In this document: positions 1-4,223 of the stretch, piece after piece
Numbering within the stretch: the first letter of the stretch is position 1
Layout of the letters: each line of letters opens with the position of its first letter
Origin: Actinomycetes bacterium
GTDB taxonomy: Bacteria; Actinomycetota; Thermoleophilia; Solirubrobacterales; Solirubrobacteraceae
DNA: 6,949 nt
Assembly: GCA_023405705.1 (NCBI GenBank)
Contig: JAEXXR010000632.1
Span: forward strand, 1 to 6,949
Reading direction: 5' to 3'
Position numbers and translations under genes: made by a program
Notes under the pieces: generated by a model
What the model was told of the DNA's origin: nothing
Seen by the model: the letters and a program-made list of their open reading frames with translations, nothing else
Database searches by the model: none

Positions 1-149
1 GAGGGATCCCGGACGGCGAGATCGACCGCCAGTGGGTCGACCCCTCGAAGCTGAAGGCGCTCACCGGCTGGGAGCCGGCGGTCAGGCTCGACGAGGGGCT
101 GGAGCGGACGGTCGCGTGGTACCGCGACCATCCCGAGGCGTGGGCCTGA
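1..149 (+). CDS. C-terminal fragment of NAD-dependent epimerase/dehydratase (extended SDR)
   Basis: Only the last 48 or so residues lie in the window; the gene begins upstream, and its reading frame starts at position 3. The visible tail contains DRQWVDPSKL, then LTGWEP, then LDEGLERTVAWYR, and ends in TGA at 147-149. The pattern 'D-x-S-K-x-x-x-x-x-G-W-x-P ... L-x-E-G-L-x-x-T-x-x-W-Y' is the hallmark C-terminus of nucleotide-sugar 4,6-dehydratases and epimerases of the extended short-chain dehydrogenase family. These are cytoplasmic enzymes that reshape NDP-sugars for surface polysaccharides. The Rossmann domain and the Tyr-x-x-x-Lys catalytic site are outside the window, so the substrate cannot be named. 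The gene converges on the cupredoxin lipoprotein gene with only a 12-base gap. I see no strong terminator hairpin between them. Confidence 0.85.
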   Translation, partial: GIPDGEIDRQWVDPSKLKALTGWEPAVRLDEGLERTVAWYRDHPEAWA

Positions 150-161
150 GCGCCCGGCCGC

Positions 162-560
162 CTATCTGACCTGCAGCGTCCCCTCCATCCCGGGGTGGAT
201 CGTGCAGACGTAGGAGATCGTGCCCGCTCTCGTCGGCGTGTAGGAGTAGCTCTCGCCCTTCGGGTACAGCTCGGACTTGAACTCGTCGCCGGAGGTCGAG
301 GCGACGTCGTGCAGCACGTCGTCGTCGTTGACCCAGGTGATTCTCTGCCCGACTCTGACCTCCGCGGTCCTCGGCACGTAGGCGATGCCCTTCATCGAGA
401 TCTCGATGCCGCCGTCGGCGGTCGTCTTCGCGCCGCCGCCGGCGGTCGCGTCGGTTCCGGAGGAGCCGCCGGCCGAGGAGCCGGAGTCGTCACCGCCGCA
501 GCCAGCGAGCGCGATCGCGCCGACGGCCATGACGAGAGGGAGGAGAGGAGAGCGCTTCAT
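162..560 (-). CDS. Cupredoxin-domain lipoprotein (plastocyanin/azurin-like)
   Basis: This is a 132-residue exported copper protein, probably an electron carrier or copper-binding protein anchored on the outer face of the membrane. Residues 1-21 form a lipoprotein signal: MKRS basic start, hydrophobic stretch, then lipobox L18-A19-G20-C21. A Gly/Ser/Thr/Ala-rich, disordered linker follows (about 22-50). The single beta-sandwich domain (about 51-132) carries the type I copper ligand pattern: H84 in VLHDV, then C119-x-x-H122-x-x-M125 near the C-terminus (YVCTIHPGM). This ligand order and spacing is that of plastocyanin-like cupredoxins. The start is set at 558-560 because it places the signal peptide at the N-terminus; the next upstream ATG (603-605) would bury it. 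No clear Shine-Dalgarno sequence precedes the start. Four of its six arginine codons are AGA, the highest share in the window. It is divergent from yebC and would be a Sec substrate. The electron-transfer partner is unknown. Confidence 0.88.
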   Translation of the reverse strand: MKRSPLLPLVMAVGAIALAGCGGDDSGSSAGGSSGTDATAGGGAKTTADGGIEISMKGIAYVPRTAEVRVGQRITWVNDDDVLHDVASTSGDEFKSELYPKGESYSYTPTRAGTISYVCTIHPGMEGTLQVR

Positions 561-579
561 GGTGGGGACCACTTTCGTC

Positions 580-587
580 GGACGTCC
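580..587. promoter_or_regulatory. Palindrome GGACGTCC in the divergent promoter region
   Basis: This is a perfect 8-bp palindrome, three bases upstream of the putative yebC -10 box, inside the spacer of that promoter and 20 bases from the cupredoxin start on the other strand. It could be a half-size operator or simply a GC-rich chance palindrome. A second small inverted repeat, GTGG-GGA-CCAC (562-572), abuts the cupredoxin start codon. Confidence 0.2.
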
Positions 588-590
588 ACA

Positions 591-596
591 TACAAT
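591..596 (+). promoter_or_regulatory. Probable -10 element of yebC (leaderless)
   Basis: TACAAT matches five of six bases of the sigma-70 -10 consensus and stands out in very GC-rich DNA. Only 7 bases separate it from the yebC ATG, so transcription would begin at or within a base or so of the start codon, giving a leaderless mRNA. No Shine-Dalgarno sequence is present between them. I see no convincing -35 hexamer 16-18 bases upstream. Confidence 0.5.
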
Positions 597-603
597 CACC
601 TTC

Positions 604-1356
604 ATGGCCGGACATTCGAAGTGGGCGGGAATCAAGCACAAGAAGGCGATCGTCGACGCGAGACGCGGCGCGGCCTTCACGAAGCTCGCGCGCGCGATCA
701 CGGTCGCAGCGCGCGAGGGCGGTGGCGACCCCGAGCTGAACGCGTCGCTCGCCAACGCGGTCCAGAAGGCGAAGGACGCCTCGATGCCGAAGGACAACAT
801 CGAGCGCGCGATCGCGAAGGGCACCGGCGAGGGCGCCGACGCCGACGCGATCGAGTCGATCCTGTACGAGGGCTACGGCCCCGGCGGCGTCGCCCTCCTG
901 ATCGAGGCGCTGAGCGACAACCGCAACCGCACCGGCGCCGACGTCCGCCACCTGCTCTCCAAGCACGGCGGCAGCCTCGGCGAGCCCGGCTCGGTCGCCT
1001 ACCTGTTCGACAGACAGGGCGTGGTCGTCGTCGCGGCCGACAGATACTCCGAGGACGACCTGATGGTCGCGATCGACGCCGGCGCGCTCGACATCGTCCA
1101 GGACGACGACGAGGTCTTCGAGATCCTCACCGAGCCCTCCGACCTCTCCGCCGTGCGCAAGGCGCTGGAGGAGGCCGAGATCGCGATCGAGAACGCCGAG
1201 GTGACGCAGCGCCCGAAGACGCGCGTCCAGCTCGACGAGGCCGGCGCGACGAAGCTGATGAGACTGATCGACGCGCTCGACGAGAACGACGACGTCAACG
1301 AGGTCCACGCGAACTTCGACGTCGACGCGGAAGTGCTGGAACGCATCGCAGGCTAG
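604..1356 (+). CDS. yebC: YebC/PmpR-family translation/regulatory factor
   Basis: The 250-residue cytoplasmic protein matches the usual YebC length of about 240-250. The N-terminus [15 protein letters not shown] is the family signature (normally SKWANIKHRK; here Gly sits where Asn is usual). It is followed by [19 protein letters not shown] (residues about 25-43) and [15 protein letters not shown] (about 61-75). The acidic middle and C-terminal alpha/beta domains follow, with [26 protein letters not shown] and a very acidic stretch (residues about 142-182). Members of the family were first annotated as DNA-binding transcriptional regulators. Later work implicates them in relieving ribosome stalling at difficult motifs such as polyproline, so the exact role here is open. 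The start is fixed by the signature and by the -10 box 7 bases upstream. An in-frame extension to 385 exists but runs through the antisense lipoprotein gene and is not credible. Four of 15 arginines use AGA. Confidence 0.95.
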   Translation: MAGHSKWAGIKHKKAIVDARRGAAFTKLARAITVAAREGGGDPELNASLANAVQKAKDASMPKDNIERAIAKGTGEGADADAIESILYEGYGPGGVALLIEALSDNRNRTGADVRHLLSKHGGSLGEPGSVAYLFDRQGVVVVAADRYSEDDLMVAIDAGALDIVQDDDEVFEILTEPSDLSAVRKALEEAEIAIENAEVTQRPKTRVQLDEAGATKLMRLIDALDENDDVNEVHANFDVDAEVLERIAG

Positions 1357-1381
1357 GCCGGCGCAGTCATCGTCGTGCCTG

Positions 1382-1416
1382 GCGCGGACGCAATGAGCGC
1401 GGTGTGCGTCCAGCGC
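1382..1416 (+). terminator. Stem-loop 1 downstream of yebC
   Basis: Bases 1382-1391 (GCGCGGACGC) pair with 1406-1416 (GCGTCCAGCGC) as ten base pairs with a single bulged A at 1412, closing a 14-base loop. It begins 26 bases after the yebC stop. No T-run follows, so if it terminates transcription it does so without the classic U tract. It may instead be part of the structured region ahead of ruvC. Confidence 0.35.
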
Positions 1417-1441
1417 AGAAGCGAGCGAGGACAAGCGGGCG

Positions 1442-1460
1442 CCGCGGACGAAGTCCGTGG
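1442..1460 (+). other. Stem-loop 2 between yebC and ruvC
   Basis: CCGCGGAC (1442-1449) pairs with GTCCGTGG (1453-1460) across a GAA triloop. There are eight pairs, one of them G-T. This is the most compact hairpin in the gap. It has no T-run after it, so a regulatory or RNA-stability role is as plausible as termination. Confidence 0.4.
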
Positions 1461-1469
1461 TCGCGGCGA

Positions 1470-1489
1470 GGACGAGCCGGAAGGCGTCC
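1470..1489 (+). other. Stem-loop 3 upstream of ruvC with GGAA tetraloop
   Basis: GGAC (1470-1473) and GCC (1476-1478) pair with GGC (1483-1485) and GTCC (1486-1489). This makes seven pairs interrupted by a two-base GA bulge and capped by GGAA, a stable GNRA-type tetraloop. It lies 25 bases before the ruvC ATG. With stem-loops 1 and 2 it shares a GGAC...GTCC clamp, so the three could also pair with one another in alternative folds. Confidence 0.35.
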
Positions 1490-1500
1490 GGGGCGCGCCG

Positions 1501-1506
1501 CAGAAT
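1501..1506 (+). promoter_or_regulatory. Possible -10 element of the ruvCAB operon
   Basis: CAGAAT keeps the key A2 and T6 positions of the -10 consensus (four of six matches) and lies 8 bases before the ruvC ATG. A transcript from it would be leaderless or nearly so. The stretch CAGAATACGAACAC is conspicuously AT-rich against its surroundings, and no Shine-Dalgarno sequence is present. No recognisable -35 box is seen. The overlapping TACGAA (1506-1511) is a weaker alternative, because it would place the start site inside the coding region. Confidence 0.3.
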
Positions 1507-1514
1507 ACGAACAC

Positions 1515-2012
1515 ATGATCGTCCTCGGCATCGACCCCGGCACGGCGAACACGGGCTTCGGCGTGGTCGCGCGGCGGCGCGGGCGCGTGGTCGCGCTCGA
1601 CGGCGGCGTGATCGAGACGCCCGCCGGTCAGCCGCTGGAGCGGCGGCTCGCGACGATCCACGCGCGCCTCGGCGAGCTGATCGCAGAGCACCGCCCGGAG
1701 GCGCTCGCGATCGAGGACCTCTACTTCGGCGCCAACGCGAGGTCGGCGATGGCCGTCGGCCAGGCGCGCGGCGTCGTGTTGCTGGCCGCCGGCCAGCAGG
1801 CGATCCCGTGCAGCTCCTACACGCCGCAGCAGATCAAGAGCGCCGTCTGCGGCAGCGGCCGCGCCGACAAGCTCCAGGTCCAGCAGATGGTCCAGCGGCT
1901 GCTGTCGCTGACCGAGCTGCCGCGCCCCGACCACGCCGCCGACGCGCTCGCGGTCGCGATCTGCCACACCAACCGCGCGCCGCTCGCGGCCGCGATGGGG
2001 GTCGCCTCGTGA
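1515..2012 (+). CDS. ruvC: Crossover junction endodeoxyribonuclease RuvC
   Basis: This is the 165-residue Holliday-junction resolvase. It acts as a dimer, cutting two opposed strands of the four-way junction presented by RuvAB, using metal ions. The RNase H-like fold is evident: [17 protein letters not shown] at the N-terminus gives catalytic D7, AIEDLYF gives E67, and [14 protein letters not shown] near the C-terminus gives H140 and D143. His at the third position, in place of the Asp of the E. coli enzyme, is a known variant seen for example in Thermus RuvC, so the active site looks intact. The start is fixed by the conserved MIVLGIDPG. The frame is open far upstream, but that stretch has no relation to RuvC. 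The gene overlaps ruvA by four bases. None of its 14 arginines is encoded by AGA. Confidence 0.97.
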   Translation: MIVLGIDPGTANTGFGVVARRRGRVVALDGGVIETPAGQPLERRLATIHARLGELIAEHRPEALAIEDLYFGANARSAMAVGQARGVVLLAAGQQAIPCSSYTPQQIKSAVCGSGRADKLQVQQMVQRLLSLTELPRPDHAADALAVAICHTNRAPLAAAMGVAS

Positions 2013-2605
2013 TCGCGCTCGTGCGCGGCGAGGTCGCCGGCCGCCGCCCCTCGCCGCCGGCCGGCGGCGACGTCGTCGTCGACGTCAACGGCGTCGGCTA
2101 CCGGCTCGCCGTCTCCAGCGAGACGCTCAAGCAGGTGCCGGCGGCGGGCAAGCCGGTGACGCTCCACAGCCATCTGATCGTGCGCGACGACGCGCTGCAG
2201 CTGTACGGCTTCGCGACCGAGGAGGAGCGCGACCTCTTCCTGATGCTGCTCGGCGTCCAGTCGGTCGGCCCGAAGGTCGCGCTCGCGGTCCTCTCCGGCG
2301 GCTCGCCGCGCGAGCTGCTGTCGGCGCTCGCCGCCGGCGACGCGAGACGGTTCCAGGCGGTCCCCGGGATCGGCAAGCGGACGGCCGAGCGGATCATCGT
2401 CGAGCTGCGCGAGAAGGCCGGCGTCTCGCTGCCCGAGGACTCCGGCGTCACGGTCGGTGCCGACGACGATCCGCGGATCGTCGCGCGCGAGGGCCTCGTC
2501 GGCCTCGGCTTCTCGCTCGACGAGGCGGAGAAGCTGCTGGCGAGAGCGCCCGGCGAGACCGCCGAAGAGCTGATCGCCCACGCCCTGCGGACCTCCCGTC
2601 GATGA
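2009..2605 (+). CDS. ruvA: Holliday junction branch-migration protein RuvA
   Basis: The 198-residue protein forms the tetramer that holds the Holliday junction in a flat, open form and loads RuvB. The N-terminal OB-fold domain (about 1-65) starts [10 protein letters not shown] and includes [12 protein letters not shown]. The central domain carries two helix-hairpin-helix motifs: [15 protein letters not shown] (about 80-94) and [16 protein letters not shown] (about 115-130). An acidic linker with DDD (about 140-155) precedes the C-terminal three-helix RuvB-binding domain (about 156-198), which contains [15 protein letters not shown]. The start is the GTG at 2009, which overlaps the ruvC stop as GTGA. 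It gives the canonical N-terminus, and reinitiation after RuvC is the likely translation mode. The stop overlaps the ruvB start as ATGA. Two of 18 arginines use AGA. Confidence 0.97.
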   Translation: MIALVRGEVAGRRPSPPAGGDVVVDVNGVGYRLAVSSETLKQVPAAGKPVTLHSHLIVRDDALQLYGFATEEERDLFLMLLGVQSVGPKVALAVLSGGSPRELLSALAAGDARRFQAVPGIGKRTAERIIVELREKAGVSLPEDSGVTVGADDDPRIVAREGLVGLGFSLDEAEKLLARAPGETAEELIAHALRTSRR

Positions 2606-3618
2606 GCGTGGCGCGGATCCAGACGCCGGGAGAGCTGCCGGAGGACGACCAGGACCGCTCGCTGCGACCCAAGCGGCTGGAGGACTTCGTCGGCCAGGAG
2701 TCGGTGCGCGACCAGCTCGCCGTCTCGATCGAGGCGGCGAAGGCGCGCGGCGACGCGCTCGACCACGTGCTGCTCGCCGGCCCGCCCGGCCTCGGCAAGA
2801 CCTCGCTGGCGCAGATCGTCGCCGAGGAGCTCGGCGTCCCCTTCATACAGACGGCCGGCCCGGCGCTGGAGCGCAAGGGCGACGTCGCCGCCTTCCTGAC
2901 CGCGCTGGAGCCGCGCGCCGTCTTCTTCGTCGACGAGATCCACCGCCTGCCGCGCGCGCTGGAGGAGACCTTCTACCCGGCGATGGAGGACGGCCAGCTG
3001 CCGATCACCGTCGGCCAGGGCGCCGGCGCGCGCGTCGTGACGCTCGACCTGCCGCCGTTCACGCTCGTCGGCGCGACGACCCGCGCAGGCCTCCTGACGA
3101 CGCCGCTGCGCGACCGCTTCGGCATCCAGCACCGGCTGGAGCACTACGGCCCCGACGACCTCGGCCGGATCGTGACCCGCTCCGCGCAGCTGCTGGGGAT
3201 CGAGATCGACCCGCTCGGCGCGGTCGCGATCGCCGCCCGCAGCCGCGGCACGCCGCGCGTCGCCAACCGCCTGCTCAAGCGCGTGCGCGACTACGCGGAG
3301 GTGCGCGGCGACGGCGTCGTCACCGAGCAGATCGCCGCCCACGCGCTCGACCTGCTGCAGGTCGACCACGAGGGCCTCGACCGGCTCGACCGCGAGCTGC
3401 TGCGCGCGATCTGCGAGATGTTCTCGGGCGGTCCCGTCGGCCTCTCGACGCTCGCCGTCGCGGTCGGCGAGGAGCAGGACACGATCGAGGACGTCTACGA
3501 GCCGTACCTGCTCCAGCGCGGCCTGATCGAGCGGACCCCGCGGGGTCGCGTGGCGACCGTCCGCGCTTGGCGCCACCTCGGCATCGAGCCCCCGTCGGAC
3601 GGCGTCAAGCTGTTCTGA
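2602..3618 (+). CDS. ruvB: Holliday junction DNA helicase (AAA+ motor) RuvB
   Basis: The 338-residue AAA+ ATPase forms hexameric rings on either side of RuvA and pulls duplex DNA through, driving branch migration. Motifs seen in order: [12 protein letters not shown] (21-32), Walker [10 protein letters not shown] (60-68, K66), Walker B VFFVDEIH (107-114, D111/E112), sensor 1 GATTR (157-161), LRDRFG with the arginine finger R170, and the sensor 2 region [10 protein letters not shown] (216-225). The C-terminal winged-helix DNA-binding domain (about 255-338) includes [10 protein letters not shown]. All key residues are present and the length is normal. The ATG lies in an ATGA overlap with ruvA, implying translational coupling in a ruvCAB operon. 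None of its 33 arginines uses AGA, in contrast to yebC and secDF. Confidence 0.98.
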   Translation: MSVARIQTPGELPEDDQDRSLRPKRLEDFVGQESVRDQLAVSIEAAKARGDALDHVLLAGPPGLGKTSLAQIVAEELGVPFIQTAGPALERKGDVAAFLTALEPRAVFFVDEIHRLPRALEETFYPAMEDGQLPITVGQGAGARVVTLDLPPFTLVGATTRAGLLTTPLRDRFGIQHRLEHYGPDDLGRIVTRSAQLLGIEIDPLGAVAIAARSRGTPRVANRLLKRVRDYAEVRGDGVVTEQIAAHALDLLQVDHEGLDRLDRELLRAICEMFSGGPVGLSTLAVAVGEEQDTIEDVYEPYLLQRGLIERTPRGRVATVRAWRHLGIEPPSDGVKLF

Positions 3619-3624
3619 GGATTT

Positions 3625-3634
3625 TCTCCGGAGA
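3625..3634. repeat. 10-bp perfect palindrome after ruvB
   Basis: TCTCCGGAGA begins 7 bases after the ruvB stop and follows a short TTTT run. With no central loop it could act as a protein-binding dyad or as the tip of a weak hairpin. I cannot assign a role. Confidence 0.25.
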
Positions 3635-3651
3635 CCGCGCGCGCAACGCGA

Positions 3652-3669
3652 TCGGCGCACCTGCGCCGA
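3652..3669 (+). terminator. Stem-loop downstream of ruvB
   Basis: TCGGCGCA (3652-3659) pairs perfectly with TGCGCCGA (3662-3669). As RNA it would be a seven-pair stem with an ACCU loop. It sits 33 bases after the ruvB stop and is the best candidate for ending the ruvCAB transcript before the next gene. The following bases (ACTTCGGATT) hold only a few Ts, so intrinsic termination would be weak, or it may help protect the mRNA 3' end. Confidence 0.4.
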
Positions 3670-3742
3670 ACTTCGGATTCGTGGCGAACCGGCTTTAGGT
3701 CGCGTTGAACGGTTCCCAACCCGCGCTTCAGTCCGACCCACG

Positions 3743-3748
3743 TATCCT
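3743..3748 (+). promoter_or_regulatory. Possible -10 element of the zinc-ribbon/PAS gene
   Basis: TATCCT lies 10 bases before the ATG at 3759 and keeps T1, A2, T3 and T6 of the consensus. Transcription from it would leave a leader of only a few bases. A -35-like TTGAAC exists at 3705-3710, but its 32-base spacing is far too long, so I do not pair the two. Confidence 0.3.
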
Positions 3749-3758
3749 AGGCACCGAG

Positions 3759-4211
3759 ATGGCCCACCTCTTCATCTGCCCGAACTGCGGCAACCGCACG
3801 TCGGAGACGGAACGGACCGCCGGCTTCAGCCGCGTCCCCAAGGGATGCGCGAAGTGCGGCTTCGGATTCCTGTTCGAGCTGCTCGACGACTACTACCCGG
3901 CGCCCAACGCCGCCTTCTTCGTCTGCGACAGAGAAGGCCGCGTGATCGGCTGCGGCCGCGGCTCCTTCGAGCTGACCGGCCTCGACGACGAGAGGGTCAT
4001 CGGACGCTCCGTCCGCGAAGTGCTCGGACTCGACTTCGGGCCAGGTGGAGACGACCCCGTCGGAACCGTCCTCGAATGGGGCGTTCGCGCTCTAGGGAGA
4101 CCGGTGACCGTCAACGCGGAGGGCGACCTTCCGGCGCAGGCTGTCGCCGACCTGTTTCCCGCCTACGACGACGACGGCGGCTTGCTGCTCGTGCTCACTC
4201 CCTCCAAGTAG
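3759..4211 (+). CDS. Zinc-ribbon plus PAS-like domain protein of unknown function
   Basis: I do not recognise this 150-residue protein as a named gene. It begins MAHLFICPNCGN; C7 and C10 pair with C30 and C33 (GCAKCG) to make a four-cysteine zinc ribbon over residues 5-35. A short connector, FLFELLDDYYPAPN (37-50), leads into a segment that reads like the first half of a PAS fold: AAFFVCDREGRVIGCGRGS (51-69), then FELTGLDDERVIGRSVREVL (70-89). The C-terminus contains VADLFPAYDDDGGLLLVLTPSK and would supply the last strands. No transmembrane helix or signal peptide is seen, so it should be cytoplasmic. Extra cysteines C56 and C65 sit inside the PAS part and could bind a cofactor, but this is inference. 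The ATG start is preferred over an in-frame TTG at 3705 because the zinc ribbon starts right after it and a -10-like box lies between the two. It is 12 bases upstream of secDF and probably co-transcribed, in the slot usually held by yajC. Two of 11 arginines use AGA. Confidence 0.85.
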   Translation: MAHLFICPNCGNRTSETERTAGFSRVPKGCAKCGFGFLFELLDDYYPAPNAAFFVCDREGRVIGCGRGSFELTGLDDERVIGRSVREVLGLDFGPGGDDPVGTVLEWGVRALGRPVTVNAEGDLPAQAVADLFPAYDDDGGLLLVLTPSK

Positions 4212-4223
4212 CATCACCGACCA

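Noticed and set aside
385..603. N-terminal extension of YebC to an upstream ATG
   Set aside because: The family N-terminus MAGHSKW starts at 604. The extension lies antisense to the copper lipoprotein and crosses the probable promoter.
561..605. Upstream start for the copper lipoprotein at 603-605
   Set aside because: It would add 15 residues before the signal peptide and push the lipobox away from the N-terminus.
1357..1514. tRNA or transposon remnant in the yebC-ruvC gap
   Set aside because: There is no cloverleaf with TTC-like and anticodon arms, no terminal inverted repeats and no transposase-like peptide. Only the three hairpins are supported.
195..2012. 605-residue forward frame ending in RuvC
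   Set aside because: Only the part from 1515 is RuvC. The upstream part is antisense to the lipoprotein and out of frame with yebC, with arginine-rich low-complexity sequence typical of spurious GC-rich frames.
2098..3741. 547-residue reverse-strand frame opposite ruvA and ruvB
   Set aside because: It has the same low-complexity composition and covers two genes with complete, canonical motifs on the other strand.
3705..3758. TTG start adding 18 residues to the zinc-ribbon/PAS protein
   Set aside because: The added residues have no domain features, and a -10-like box falls inside them. The ATG at 3759 directly precedes the zinc ribbon.
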